Positions 21,701 through 34,621 are shown, numbered from the stretch's first letter. The stretch: 64,000 bases of DNA from Amyloporia xantha (GCA_036971615.1 JAYKKR010000002.1:2604001-2668000); one strand, 5' to 3'. The notes: generated from the letters alone by a model not told the origin. Made by a program: numbers and translations.

Positions 21701-22918
21701 ATCAGGGTGACTTTACGAGGACAGGTAAAAGAGATCTCACCGGTATGCTCAATGACGGCGTCAACTCTCTTGCGAGGTGAGTAGCTTGAGAATCTTTCGC
21801 GTGTCGTCATTTTCTCAAGTGTTTTCCAGGATGTACTCTTCAACTTTCGCGGACTGGTTCAGTCAGGCGGTCATCGATTATATGTTGGGGAATAGGACCG
21901 TCTCTGTGTTTTCTGAATTCCTCAATAGATTGCAGTCCACCGATCCTCGAGACCTCATCCGCATATCCAAGATTAGGGCCGATGCTATTGCGACGTGTGT
22001 CTCTCGTGTACTGCCGGAGGGCGAGCGATTACTATCCGGGTGGACACTGTTCTCGCCAGCAGAGTTAAATACCAAGGTTGGCGATAAGTTCGAAGAGAAG
22101 GTGCTCCTTCTGGTACGTGTATCGCGGGATTTTCTGCAGTGCGTAGATACTGAGGGATTTTTAAAGACAGTGAAAGCGATCTATATCATAGTAAGCTCTT
22201 CTCCTCTATATTCTGCTTATTCTTTAATCGTCCTTGACAGAGTTATGACTATACCCTGGAGAAAGTGAAGATGTATACCCGTGTACCCCTACGAGACATT
22301 ATCATAATCACGAAAGGTCGAACCGTATCTACTCAGAGTAACTGCCGTTGCTGATTCCTTCTCGAAGGTGCCTATATTCTGTCTCCGCTGGAGGAGGCGA
22401 GCCGTGATCCTCTCCAGAACGCCGGTTTTGTGATAACATGGCGCAATATTGGTCAAGATACCCGTGTCACGAGCTATTCTATCCGAAACAGCCTTGACCT
22501 CGCTTCTCCGCTTCTACCTCCGTCTCCGCGGAGTTCACGATTGCAGCCACCCCAGCGGCGTTCCAGTGTGCCAGCTGGGACGCGCAAGCCGACCCCTCTT
22601 TCGGGGATCCTGTCCAAAGCAGCGGTCCCAGTAGCGGAGAGCGACCAGACGTTCGCAGCCTTTAAGGCACTCCCGATCGATCCCACGCGTACGCGGAGAG
22701 ACTCTGGCAGCTATATCGAGCCAGCTGACGAACTCGCGGGAGTCGCCAACTGCAAGGAGGCTGTGGGCATCATTGTGGATGCGATCCGGCAAGCGTGCCA
22801 GGATGCGGGCGGTGCACAGGGGGACTTTGTGACCGAGGCAGATATTGTCAGGTGTGTCTCGGTTCCATTGGAAATGGTGGCCGACAATGCTGAACAGTGC
22901 ATTTTTCAGTTTGAATGA
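18742..22918 (+). CDS. SAC-domain phosphoinositide phosphatase with hSac2 domain
   Basis: Long multi-exon gene starting MKRLLSFKSSPSPKSVP. The N-terminal half has YLLVVSSRSEVGHLFEPRHVVYSVK and a Ser/Pro-rich insert, then VDRQFWWNEWL, QGFYQISSF and QIRGSIPLYWKQEGYGLKP. The catalytic CX5R loop reads RVNCIDCLDRTNVVE, intact for SAC phosphatases. After the SAC domain, SYDYTLEKVKMYTRVPLRDI and ITKGAYILSPLEEASRDPL fit the hSac2/INPP5F-type domain. A Pro/Ser-rich tail ends at 22918. By family it removes 4- or 5-phosphates from phosphoinositides on endosomal or plasma membranes. The exact substrate is not shown by sequence. Confidence 0.88.
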
Positions 22919-23132
22919 AGCGCAACGAATGACAAGTGTGTATGCTAAGATGGAGTATGGCGTGAAGAGGTTACTGTGGCTTGGAGGTTAACCAGGTGGC
23001 TTCCCTATAATTGTCGTCTTCGAAATATACGGGATCTTGTCTCAGACACATCAATTCGCAATAGCGTAAACACGCATTGTATTCTCATGGAAAAGCACAA
23101 TGTCGGAAAAACCGGAACTGGGTTATATGACT

Positions 23133-23146
23133 GTATACGGCCGTAT
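23133..23146. repeat. 14-bp perfect palindrome TATACGGCCGTATA
   Basis: Self-complementary over all 14 bases. A related ATATACGGCC occurs about 75 bp downstream. It forms the left part of the palindrome cluster in the PI-phosphatase/DHHC spacer. Confidence 0.8.
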
Positions 23147-23231
23147 AAGGTCGTCAGATTTGTACCCCCCTTACAACCCCAAGGAGTGACCTACATGCGC
23201 TGATCAGACCATATACGGCCTTACCTATCTC

Positions 23232-23277
23232 ATCAGGCCTGATATGGGTTTTGAGCCTTATCAGGTCTGATAAGGCT
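23232..23277. repeat. paired palindromes with GATA-like cores
   Basis: ATCAGGCCTGAT (23232-23243) is a perfect 12-bp palindrome. At 23254-23277, arms AGCCTTATCAG and CTGATAAGGCT flank a 2-base centre. Each arm contains a TGATAA or TTATCA core, which fits fungal GATA-factor sites. Confidence 0.75.
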
Positions 23278-23776
23278 CTGTCTGCTAAAAGCTGCAAAAA
23301 TTGCAGCCGACTTGTGGTACACCGGGTAATTGCAGCACATGCCACAGACAGTCGTACATAGACACTATTACATATTATACAATCTATTTCTCACTGGTAT
23401 TCGTTCGTACGGATGCATACATACAGTACTTTGTAACCATCACTCCAAGTATAATACTCATATTACCAGACAAATTGTAGCAAATTCCAATCATGATGAA
23501 TGGTGTGTAATTGAATGTTATATTTTAATATGACATGTATTGCTCGGAATTGAACACACAGCTTCAGAGAATCATACCGTTGTCAGCCTTCATCTACTGG
23601 GCTACGCGGGCCTATAACGACAAAGCATGCTCCACGTATATATCATGTTTGTGTGGTGCTGGAGCACCATTCTATTAGTAAGTGGTCCGGCTGACATCCG
23701 GTGCTGTTTAATCCGCAAGTGGCGCACACATACATCTGATACGTCTTTATTCGGCCTGATATGTAGCTTATCTGGC

Positions 23777-23838
23777 GCTCACTGTAACCTGATCAGGCCT
23801 TACAAGCCCATATGGTTTCATAAGGCCTGATAAGCCAA
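23777..23838. repeat. second GATA-like palindrome cluster
   Basis: Contains CCTGATCAGG (a perfect 10-bp palindrome, 23789-23798), then GGCCTTACAAGCCCATATGG and CATAAGGCCTGATAAGCC. It shares TAAGGCCTGATAAG text with the cluster about 530 bp upstream. Confidence 0.65.
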
Positions 23839-24335
23839 ATCCCGTTTTTCCGACAAACGGAACCAGATTCTTTAGATTCACCGATCGATAGGACAATTAG
23901 CCGAAAGCAGGAACACTTATATGGAGTTTTGATAATTTACCATTTGATAAGAAAGGTCAGATTCGATAATTAATTCTCGTGCGCATTGAGGCCCAAGGGT
24001 TTGTCCACAAGCACCGACGAAACGCACTGACCAGCCAGGCAGGCCTCCTGCCTCTACTCCGCTGCTGTGAGCCATCCACTCAGAAGTAACCATCCCGTGG
24101 ATACAGAGCCTTTACTGCCTGGAGTCAACGAGCTGCTTAGTGAGGCGTCTTCCGGAACTACGCGCGGTCTATTGCCTCAGGCTTGTGCCCTGTATACCCT
24201 TCCATTCCTCGCAATCCTCGTGCCGTGCATGCCCTGACACCTAGCTACTCCTTGCTTGTCTTTAGCTCGATTCGTAACCCTTAAAAAGCTCGGTCTACTG
24301 GACATCCTCTGTATAGTTTCTCGCTCTTTTGCCCC

Positions 24336-26676
24336 ATGGCGGCTTCACACTCCTTACCGTCTTCGTCTCAGCGTTCTGGTACCCAACTGCCATTCGCTCC
24401 TACACCCAGCAACACCGCCCCACGTATTCCTGGCGCAGGGGCTAGATCGCATAGCGGGAGCATATCTAGTAATGCGCCCTCCAGTCGACCTAACTCTATG
24501 GTGTTGTCGGGGTTGCGTCCTCTCCAGACCATGAGCGAAATCAACGAGCCGGCAGTGCCTCAGTCTGTGTCTCTGCCATTGCTTCAGCCTCGTCCATTGC
24601 ATACCTCAACCCATGTGAGTGGCATATTGCCCTCCGCCTCATTCTTCCATCCCTCTCGACCGAGCTATCCCCCACCATCCCCCTCATCACCCCACGCGCG
24701 TCGATCAAGTGTGGCCTCTATGGTATCCTCAGAAGCACCGACGTCCGATGTTCTACATCTGGCCCCGCTCTCAGAGCGGCGGTCGCAAGGATCAGAAGGT
24801 TCTGTGAGCTCTGATCACTCAACAGAGGAAGTGAAGGATCCTTCTCTCAACGCTGTATCCAGGACACCCAGCGTCAAGCCCAGCAGGGAGCCATTGCTAC
24901 CGATTGGACCACGGCCTCGCCGCCCATCGGTCAACACGCAGTTGACACCATATGGAACCCACGACGGGAGTCTCAGTCCGAGCGGGCGGGTGCGAGATAG
25001 TTTCGAGAAGCTATTTAAAAGAGATGGGAGTAAGCGGTCTCCGGCGGGCACGAGCCCCGTCAGCCCTCTGGGTATATCTGCGCAGTCCCAGGCACACTCG
25101 CGCCTGCCAGAAACCTCCCCCAATCCACCGTCGGCGGTGACGCGGATGACCTTTGACCTTGGGGTGCCAGAGCGTCGGAAGCGTAGCCCATCACCATCCT
25201 CTTCACCTTCTCTCTCTTTCAATCCCACGCCACCTCCGGGCATGCAGCCACCGCGTGCATTCACTCCGGTTGTAGACGCTCGCGTTGGAAAGCCAATGCG
25301 TAACTGGCAACTACATCCTTCCAGAAATCGGTTCTTTCTCCGCGGGCACATATTGACTGGCGGCGATGCGCCCTGGGCATTCGTTGGCTCGCTCGCTCTT
25401 GTCCTGGCCATCACAGGAGTCTGGTTTGGGACGACATGTGTGTGGTGGTGGAAGCACGAGAGTCCTGCTGTCGCCGCGGTGGGCGCGTACATGTGCCTCC
25501 TGACGATTTCGAGCATGTTCGCGACGGTAAGTGTCAGGCACATCGCTTGTACCAGTCAGTCCTCCTGATGATGCATTTGATCTGACTGTGATGGGGATTA
25601 GGCATTTCGGGATCCGGGTATCTTACCGAGAAACTTGGACCCTGATCCTCCTTATCCCCCGGCTGCCTCTACAGAGAGCATGCATGGACCGCTTCCACGA
25701 GACATCAAAGTCCGAGCGGGAGTGTGAGTGCATCCTTCTTTGAAAGAGCGCTCGTTGATAGAAAGGTGAATAGTGTACGTACAAAATATTGCCAGACATG
25801 TCGGACGTACCGACCCCCACGAGCTAGCCACTGTAAGATGGTGCGCGGAGCTTACATTGATGCATCATTTTCCTTGCTGACCTCGTTCCTCAACTGATGT
25901 ATTATGGTCCGTTGATGGGAGTAGTGTGACAACTGCGTGGATGGCTGCGATCACCACTGTCAGTGGGTTAACAACTGTATCGGCCGACGCAATTACACGA
26001 CGTTTTTCACGTTCCTTTTGTCTGCTGTGAGTACATCACCCTGATTTATTACCATTCTCTGGTACGGAGTGCTGATGCATCATGGCGTTGCACAGGTGGC
26101 CACGCTTGTCTTGGTGATTTGCACGTCCGCAATCCACCTGTACCTCCTCACGCGCGCCCCGTTCCACTTGGACTTTCGGCGTGCATTGGAGACAACCCAG
26201 GGGTCAGGTAGCGCTGCGGCGTTTGTGATGTCCATACTGGTGATCTGGCCGGTGTTAGCGCTACTGCTGTACCATTCCAGGGTAAGTTTAACATGATGTA
26301 TGCAGTGTCGGCCAGGCTTTAACGCGATCCTGTAGCTGCTGCTGCTGAATGTGACAACCATCGAGCAGGTGAGGCTCCCGTTTGCACTGCATGGCTCTCA
26401 TGTTCTGACTGCCAGTAGATTCGGGCTCAAGCGCACAAATCGCTCGCTGTGGGACCTCCACCTCCTAACCCATTCTCGCATGGGTCGTGGCGGCGTAACC
26501 TAGCCTACGTGCTGTGTCGACCGGCAGGGTTCTCATGGCTTGATGCTGATGCTGTTGCGACCGAGGACAGACGGGACGTGAACCCTGGGCTTCTGCGGGA
26601 TGCAGAGGGCGGTAGCACGGAGGACGGGTGGATGGGAGCGATGGAGGAAGGGAGGGGGATGAGAAAAGGGGAGTAG
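24336..26676 (+). CDS. DHHC palmitoyltransferase (ERF2/PFA-like)
   Basis: The start [15 protein letters not shown] is followed by a disordered Ser/Pro-rich region of about 320 residues within exon 1 (24336-25526). Two membrane segments ([24 protein letters not shown] and [14 protein letters not shown]) precede the cysteine-rich domain: [19 protein letters not shown], then [20 protein letters not shown] with the catalytic DHHC cysteine. Two more membrane segments and [13 protein letters not shown] follow. The tail is acidic and Gly/Arg-rich. By family it S-acylates cysteines of membrane-associated proteins at the ER or Golgi. ERF2-type enzymes act on Ras with a partner (Erf4). The long N-terminal extension is typical of basidiomycete copies. 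Four transmembrane segments fit the family. Confidence 0.92.
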
Positions 26677-27927
26677 GTAGGTGCTCAGAAAGCGGGCAGC
26701 ATATACCCCCTGTATAGGCCTCTGTATTAGTTCTCGGCTGGCGCTTTGTGGGTGCCACCGGTGGACGACTATCGCAAGGGACTGCGTGATGGATACTTTC
26801 TAACGTTGCCGTGGCTAATAGGAGCAGTGTATTTTATTAGGGTAGTATTTTTACATTTCTAGACGGGTATTCTCCTGTTCCGACTGGGTAGTGCAACTCA
26901 ATCTGGTGCCTTGGCTTGGTAGGGGTCCTTGTTGGGCACAAAGTTACGGACGGGTCCGAGGGGTCGGCTGGTGAGACGGGCTCGGAGATTGGGGGCAGCT
27001 GGCTGATAATCGTTTAGATAAGTGCACGATCAGGGGCAGCCACGATGACTACTGCGACTTATTCGGGATAGGACTTCCGCACCGGTCACTGGTCAGCTGG
27101 GGCGACGAATAGAAACCGTCGGGGGTCTCCAGATAGCATGACGGCCTTCTGATCGATTTTCGTGCGCAAATTTCGAGGGGACTGCGGTGTGCACGAGGAC
27201 TTTGTACGTACGTGTTTGGGATGCCCCGAGCTGCTAGCCTGCAGCGGCCCTGCACAGAACAGAGTGGGTGACGCGGTGGCTGGGCGAGGGCGGCGGTCGA
27301 ATCGGGGGTTCAACGGAAATTTATAGGGCGCGTCGCAGTAACGTTGATGACAAAAGAGGGGATCGGACGATGGATCGATGACGCCAGGGTCAGCGCTCAC
27401 TTATCCACGCGGGCGATGCTGTGTCCGCCGCTGATGCAGTAGTGGCAAGCAGACAGCCTAAAGCCCCGCTGGCGTGCGAGCAGCTCATGAGAACCGTCCC
27501 GCATGCTATTGAGGCTGTGCGCTGCCACTGTGCAGGCTTCGGGGTCTAATACCCAAATACGGCACAAGAGATCGACTATATTTACGAGGGCACATCTATT
27601 TCGGGGAAATGACGTTGCGCGGACCGTATTCCTGTTCTCACGTGGTTCCGCGGAGTCGGAAAAAAGAGGTTGAGCTTGAAATCCGGGGACATGACGGGGT
27701 TCGGCATCGGAGGCGTTGTCCCATCTTGCTCGTTCGTCGCTCCCCGTCCAAGTCCCTGCGGTAGGCAGCACAGTGCCAGCACGCCAGACGGCTCGTGCCA
27801 GCAGCAGAGGTCGGTCTAGCGAGCTGCCGTGGTGAAAAAACGCCGCTGTGCAGCAGACTAATCGGCGATTTGTGTGCAGAAACGGCTCCAGCAGGCAATC
27901 ATTCTTTATAATCCGGGGCTCAACAAT
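26677..27927. other. long upstream region of the Zn2Cys6 regulator
   Basis: About 1.25 kb between the DHHC stop and the transcription factor ATG. No sense-strand gene was recognised. A 255-codon open frame on the minus strand overlaps it but looks like an antisense shadow. A long leader or promoter is common for fungal regulators. Confidence 0.4.
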
Positions 27928-30900
27928 ATGGACCTTAAACCGAACTCTCCGTCCACGCCGGCCACTGCCCCCTTCAGCAGCGCAAACAAGGCCAGCAACG
28001 GCGCTGATACGTCCAAGAACAAGCCGAGGAAGTCGCGGTCCAAGCCCGACGCATCCGCTCTCACCCCCGACCCACCGGCCTCGGACTCCCGCAGCAGTGA
28101 GTTCTCGCGCGCCCGTCCCCTGTCTCCGCTGCAATTCACCTCTCCCTCCTTGTACTTTGTTCATCTAGCGTCTCGCATCTCAAACGTTCGGGACCAGCCG
28201 CAGCACGCACCCTCTCCCCGCTTCACCGCTCACCTCCAGCCATACCCAGGCCCTACCGCCCCCGCCTACCTCATGAACCCTTCCTATCCAATAAATGGTA
28301 GTCCATACCCCTCTTCGCCGTCGCCGTTCCACCAACCGAACACGTCTACCTCCCCCAATGGCCAGAATCCCCATGTCCAACCCGGCATGCCCACCCATGC
28401 CGCCCCCTACTATCCAGTCCATCACACTCCGTACCATGGGTATCCCTCCTACCCGCAGTACCCCCCGGCCGCGATGATGTATGGCACTCCGCCAGCAGCC
28501 CATCAGGACACTGCGCGCAGTCCACTGGCGCCATCGCCTGCACCAGTCGCCCCATCGACGGGTAAACGTAAAAGGAAGTCAACCGTTGATGATGCGCATG
28601 GCAGGACATCTAATGAAGACGGTGCAGATTCAGGTAGTGATCTCGCTCGCACCGCGGCGCAGAGCGCGAGCTCCGGAATTGTGGTCGACACGAAAAAGCG
28701 CACGAAAACGCAGCGCGCTTGCGACAGCTGTCGGAGTAGGAAGATCAGGTTCGTGATGTGCTGTCCTCTTCAAAGCCCTTGTGGTGTTTTCCCAGATCGT
28801 CCTATTGGCCTCCCATGTTGTACCATTCCGTTGCATTTCAACTCTTATCTGGGCGGGCTGACGCTGGCTTTTATCATCCAGATGCGATGTTCTCGCAGAC
28901 ACGGAACCACCGCTCTGTCAGCACTGCAAGCAGTATGGCTTTGAGTGCACGTTCTTTTTGCCAATCACCGAAACGCGATTCAAGAAGAAGAAATTGGAGG
29001 AAGAAGCTGCAGCTGCGGCAGCTGAGAAGGAGAAAGAGGGAGATCGCAGCACATCCTCGCCGCAGGCAGAGCATAGCAAAGGCGGGGAAGTCAAAGTGTA
29101 TGGTGAGTGCACGTTCGCACCCACTGTAACTTGCACATGTGCTCATGGTCATGCGAGGCCCGACATCTGCAACGTACATGCTGCACTCGCAGGCGATGAT
29201 ATCGTCGCGCGCATACGAGTCGTACGATATGCGGTATCATCACTCATGGGACGTGAGCACGGGTGGGGACGGTATGATCCGCATACACGAACCGCAACAG
29301 GGAGAGCTTCAACTGGCCCTGCCGAAGCCAGTGGAGATGCGCATAGAGCGCGACATGGTCGAGCAGCTCGTGAATGCGTATTTCGCCGATGTCGCGCCGC
29401 TACTTCCCGTCGTCACCCGCGAAGAGTTCGTGGCAAGTAGCCCGCCCCCACCGGTGCTTCTTTATGCGATATGCCTCGTTGCGGCCGCGAGGCGGGAAAT
29501 ACCACAGGGCGTGTATGACTCCATTCGCTATGCGGTGAACAGCCTCATCAAGGCGGAGGACGTGCTTTCAACGGCGTCGATCGTTAACGTGCAGGCCCTA
29601 CTTATTCTTGCCATGTGCGGTGACTGCCATTCCCAGTTCGTGCCAAATGCGCTCTCGGCGCTGTGGATCCGTCTTGGGGCTGCGATTCGCATGGTCCGTT
29701 GTCCATCCTTGACTGTATGCATCGATAAAACTGACTATATGCGTACCGTACTTAAAGGCGCAAGATCTGGGGTTGCATCGTACGGAGTCGGTGAAACAGA
29801 ACATCGAGCTCCGGCGGCGATTGTGGGGCATCTGCGTAGTCAGTGACCGATGGTGATTAGCCTTTCTCACATCACCGCCGCGTGGATTTCATATATCACT
29901 TACGCCGTCGCTTACCCTTTTACTTCAGGATAAGTCTCACGTACGGGCATCCATTTATGATTGACGTCGGAGACTGCGACGCCAGACTACCATCGTCCGG
30001 GGATCCCAATGACCGGTATATGGATGAGCTCGTAAGACTCAGTGTAATACTAGGTCGCGTGCTCAAGACCATTTACGGGTGATCATCATTTCTTCCACAT
30101 ATAGTGACCGTTGTACTGATTATGGGTTAGTCCTGCTGGTTTGCGTACGACTACCGACGAGCAACTTCACACATTATTGGCGGATCTGGAGAATTGGAAG
30201 AACAACTTGCCAGAAGACCTGCAGTTCCAGGGCCCAGAAACACATCGGAATGCTGGTGTGTATCCGCCATTTTCCATTCCATTCCATGATAATAACTTGA
30301 CGTTATGTCTTACTAGGTATGCTGTTTCTGCTCTATACGACTGTCAACATGATATTCTGGCGGGTGTTCATGCGCATATCGTACGAGTGCCCTGCGCATC
30401 TCAAGTTAGCCCTGACGGTTGAGCGGTTCACCGAGCTTGTGCGGTTAACTGGGCAGTCAATCGACTGGCTAGACGCGCATGAGCGGTTGTATGATGTGTG
30501 GTTGCTGGTCGCGTACTGCACTACATCATGTGCGCTCGTGCAGGTGCGTGCTACGCTCTTCAGTGCGACATGTCGTGTGATTCATGACTCGCCATGGGTT
30601 TAGTACCACGCGTGGGCACGACGCAAAGACCCCGAGGCCCAGGCGAAGCTGAAGAAGTTGCGCGACTGCATTCGGAATTGGGAAGCATCGCTCTCGCCTG
30701 ACCACATGTCGGCACGTCGAAAGGCCCGTTGAAACACGCTCACAGACCTGTATATGTATAGCAAGCTGACAGAATTTTACAGACCGCCGAGATTATTGCG
30801 CTTTTATACGAGGCGACGCAGAACCCGTTTAACGCGTCAGAGCCGCCACCACTGAACCCGACCGGCGGTGTGAAGCCAAAACCTCCGCTTGGCGGGCTTG

Positions 30901-31593
30901 TCTTTCAGAAGGATCCCTCACGGCCAGGAGGAGGTGTGTTTATCGCATATTCGAAGCCCCACGATAGTCAGGTCGACGGTGTACCAGAAGGCACGATTAT
31001 TAGCAGCGACGGACATGAAGGTGAGACGCCTGCGCCTGCGGTGTCTAACGTTGGAACTCGCAATAACCACGCGCTATCGTCTCTTCCTTCGGGGTCTTTG
31101 ATGCCGGGATATTCCTGGTCATCTTCCCTAGCCGGAGGTTCACAGCAGCAGCAGCAGCAGCAGCCGCACCAACACCAACAGAATCCCTCCGTCATGAACT
31201 ATATGCCAATAAACAATAGTCAGCTGAACGTGAACCCGACGTTGAACGACGCCTACACATCCGGCAACGTGCAGGTGCTGAATGTATTGGATGTGCCGCA
31301 GGCGTCCAATAATTCGCTCGAGCAGCTCTCCTTAGCCAGTAACGGCATTTTGGACGGCCTTCCTGACAGCGTTAGCATGTTCGAATTCAGTGCGTCTTCA
31401 ATTCTCCCGTAGCGAGGCCATCACACCGGCATAATACTAACGTCGCTGCCCAGGCCAATGGGAAACTTACTTTCAAAGAGTGTCGCAATTTCAGCAGCGG
31501 GTGCCAGGCATGGATGATGTGGGCATGCAGTCCGGCTCGGCTCAACCGCAACCCCAGTATCATTACCCCGGTTCCTCGAGTAGTGGCATGTAG
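27928..31593 (+). CDS. Zn2Cys6 fungal-specific transcription factor
   Basis: The first ATG in frame gives MDLKPNSPSTPATAPF. A Pro/Ser/Tyr-rich segment and a basic stretch (GKRKRKS) precede the binuclear cluster. It reads RACDSCRSRKIRCD, then ADTEPPLCQHCKQYGFEC, with all six Cys present and split by an intron near 28750-28880. A basic linker (TRFKKKKLEEE) with Ala-rich coil follows. Then comes a fungal_trans (PF04082-like) middle region: VEQLVNAYFADVAPLLPVV, LILAMCGDCHS, AQDLGLHRTES, RRRLWGICVVSDRW. The C-terminus has a (CAG)n polyglutamine tract and ends YHYPGSSSSGM. A GTGAGT...CTAG stretch at about 28097-28168 may be an additional stop-free intron. It binds DNA in the nucleus; target genes are unknown. 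It resembles regulators annotated as xylanolytic activators, but that name is not secure. Confidence 0.88.
31143..31163 (+). repeat. (CAG)7 microsatellite encoding polyglutamine
   Basis: Seven consecutive CAG codons in the C-terminal activation-type region of the Zn2Cys6 regulator, followed by a His/Gln-rich run. It is in frame and likely length-variable. Confidence 0.85.
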
Positions 31594-32518
31594 GGAAGGT
31601 GGTCGCAGGAACCATGTAATGTATGCCGTGGGCCTTAAGTCTACCTTAGAGCTTGTATTTTGTTATTGGACCTACCTGGGTTCACAGGAGGGGAACATCT
31701 GAAGCCGTTTTATTTGCTTCACGACGTCTCCTGTTGTCATTCGGTGCGCCGTTGGACTTACTTTCTGTTCTACTGTCTTAGTTGTCGTAATTGCTGTCGA
31801 GTTTCTGTCTCATTGGTGGTCATCTCAATTTCTTAACCCTTGCCGTAGGATCGTGGGACAACGATAGACGATCTATCCGACAAACGTTCGACAAAGAGGG
31901 ATAACATTGGTATTCGTCGGCACCGCAAGACTGCCTATGTTCACTGTTAATGCTAAATGATCTCTCTTGCACTACAGCGGACTTCCTGGAAGGAATTATT
32001 GTATAATGGCATGTGAGTCATCGCGGATTGCCTTCCATTTCAAACTACGAAGTCTTCTAGTATCTGCTCGGTGTGTTTTACCCAGGTTTGGGTTTTTTTT
32101 CCCATCCAAGTCGGCCTGCCACCAATTACTGTTATGGTCGTGGTCGGAGTGCGCGCTGAAGCGATACCAAACGTAGCGGAACACCGTCGTCCAATTGGAC
32201 AGGATTTAGCCCGTTGTCTGCTCCACAATCAGGACTTCGCCTCGAGGCGGAGGACTGACCTGACGTACCCAGACATTTTGTATCATCTCCGAGATCTTCT
32301 TTCGCGGACCGATACCACATGTCTACACGACAGCGACTCTGACTCTACTAGTGAGCTTCTTGGTCGGGAAGCCCCTACAAGCTTCTGTCAAATGACCTCA
32401 AGGTCGCACGCATGGCGAATGGCATATTGTCTAACTATGATCCTTAAGGATTTTATCGGATCGGAGAGACCATGCCTTGTATGGCGTGGCCGTCAAACAA
32501 ATGTGAAAGCCACGTTCA

Positions 32519-32787
32519 GTCTTCTTTGTAGTAAACAGACCCTTGTGAGACAGAATTTGCAAAAGTTACATGTGATCTTTGCTCCATCGTAACTCTATAT
32601 TCCAGGGCTGCACAAGGACGAATTGCTTGCGCTGCTTCCACTTACGCAAAGATACCCGAATTGCACTGGGTTCCCATGTCATGGTGGGCAGCATTTGAAG
32701 ATGAAGCCATTGGAGGACTTATTTGGTCTACTATTCAGGAGTCAGCGAGGACTTCTAGGGTGTATAACGAACCCGGACACCCGCTGA
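32519..32787 (+). pseudogene. possible two-exon gene relic
   Basis: A textbook intron (GTGAGA...TTCCAG, about 61 bp, ending near 32605) joins a short frame ending VVNRPL to AAQGRIACAAS, YAKIPELHWVPMSWWAAF and ESARTSRVYNEPG, then a stop. The upstream frame closes at a stop a dozen codons earlier and has no ATG. No family is recognised. On present evidence it is a fragment. Confidence 0.3.
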
Positions 32788-34621
32788 TCCGTTAGGTGGC
32801 TTCCGCGAAAAGAGGTTGTCGATGACGTCTGGGATAGTCATATAGAATCGAGCATCGGATTGTCGTAAAGCAGCAGCGATATTCAGGTACAGTGACACCT
32901 TTTCGTCGGGCTGTACCTGACGGCCCCAAAATGCCAACAATTATCTTTTGTCCGTTCATTTTAGGGCTTTACGTGGTCAGTTAATTCCCGGCTGAAGCTC
33001 CAACGTTCGAGAAAGGGGAGTAGTCTCGGAGGCCCTTGGCCGTATGACAAATGCCAATTTACTGGATTTCGAAACGCATGCTCAGACTTAAGTTGCTTTC
33101 ATTCAGAGCGAACGGATAATCGGCAAATTCAGCCAGAAATACACAGAAGGAGTGCTCACCGATTGTTTATCGGATATGGTATCGCCATACTCAAATTTCG
33201 GAAGGAGTCTGCATAGATTTCGAGGTGAGGGTCTGACAATGATAGCAATCCGTCATACATGACATAACAGCTCACAATAGCGAAAAGAGGGCCTCCTTGT
33301 CAATCAATACCTCTCCTTGAGTTCGGAATTTTGCGATCGGCAGGGATGCCGGGATTCTTCAGGCACTTTGTAAACCGATCCAAATGTGTTTGCTTCATTT
33401 TACCGGCTATTTTATCTTGAACTATCATGCTCCAGATATATCTCTTCATTGATTTGCACCGGTAACAGTTCGGAATGCGTTCAGCTTGAGAAAGCCCAGA
33501 AATAAATGTTCCAGGGTAGGTTCATTAAATATTTGCGAGAAAGCGCTTCAGAAAGAACGTCCACAATGGGAGGGATGCACGGTAGCTGCGCTGGCTACTC
33601 CTTTGCTCGCACCTGGAAAGGAAACACAAGAGCCCGCACAACGACGCTCGCCGGGTGCATCTTGCATATGAATCCAGCATCCATTCCTCTGCTGATTTAT
33701 GCACGGGATCACAAAGCCTGGTTATAACAGACTGCCCTTGCAACGACCGAGCCTACACGTCTGAGCGCCGAATTAAATCTAAGCTGTGCACTTTGATCTC
33801 TTACACCGAGAATTCGTGGCACGGGTCACTTCTGGTGTTCTCAGTCTGAATCTTTGACTAGAATCAACATCAAGTCAATTGTCTAACGGTGAATCACATC
33901 ACGGTTGACTGAGTACTGACGATTGTCTGATTTATGGGCCCTCTCATTCCGTGGAAGCGGGTAAAACCTCCGATCAAGCGGATTCAAGTCTTCCACCAGA
34001 GTTTATTTCATTATGCCCAGTCGGCGTGATGGCGTTCAGCTTGAGACACTGCGAGGAATGCCCTATAGCTATAAAATATACTGGCAGTCCAAAAGAGCAT
34101 AGCGTTCCGATTGAAGACTTCAGCTATTGATTCTGGCTTGTACGCTGAACGGCAAGATATGTCCATGGTAAGCGTGAGCCTGCAGCACCAACCAACCCCG
34201 ATGGTAAGCCTAGAACGGTGTTTACATAAGACATCAACACGGAGATCCATGCAACATTCAAGACGGCGTCGCAGAAAGCGGACTTCCGTATCGGTCGGGT
34301 GAGAGTAGACGGACGATACTGTCATGGTCCTGATGTATATTGACGTGATGTGCAATGGGAAACGAAGGCAGCCTGGGAACGCCCTTCCCCTTCTGCGCGG
34401 ACGCTGTCGACGGATATAGGAGAAGGAATATCCATTGACATGCGTGGCAGATAGAATCAGGTCATCAACGTTCAGCTATGAGAGCTGTCAGAGGTGCGCG
34501 TGTCGCCACGCCAAGAAGCGCTGTCCAATAAGCTCAAGGAATCGTAGCTGCACTTCGGACCATCAAGCTGAGGTGGATAGCCCTTGCGTTTCGACTGCTG
34601 AGATGCGGGCGATGAAGCTGC

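Larger units (their letters stand above)
22919..24335. other. palindrome-rich intergenic region
   Basis: About 1.4 kb with no convincing gene. Two clusters (about 23130-23280 and 23740-23850) carry palindromes and variants of TTATCAGGCCTGATAA. The DNA between them is AT-rich with only short frames. The right end holds the DHHC gene promoter and leader. It may be a decayed non-autonomous DNA transposon with subterminal repeats, or a cluster of binding sites. Confidence 0.5.

Noticed and set aside
23543..23612. tRNA-like segment on the minus strand (TAGCCCAGTAG and GTTCAATTCC)
   Set aside because: A-box and B-box-like words are present at a plausible distance, and the middle resembles tRNA-Pro text. 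However, the T arm and acceptor do not pair, so no cloverleaf forms. At most it is a decayed tRNA or SINE piece.
12540..26676. A ubiquitin/lipid-modification gene cluster or a secondary-metabolite cluster
   Set aside because: UBC9, PRE2, methyltransferase, phosphatase and palmitoyltransferase are neighbours but are separate housekeeping functions. They have independent promoters and mixed strands, and there is no backbone biosynthetic enzyme or transporter set.
27397..28164. 255-codon minus-strand open frame
   Set aside because: It overlaps the 5' part of the Zn2Cys6 regulator in antisense and follows GC-rich codon structure. Its composition is Arg/Gly-rich with no domain, so it looks like a shadow of the real gene and its leader.
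28097..28168. Uninterrupted coding through the Zn2Cys6 N-terminus
   Set aside because: The 72-nt stretch is open in frame but has GTGAGT and CTAG ends like the local introns, so both readings stay possible. I did not claim it as a separate finding because this part is disordered and gives no family guide.
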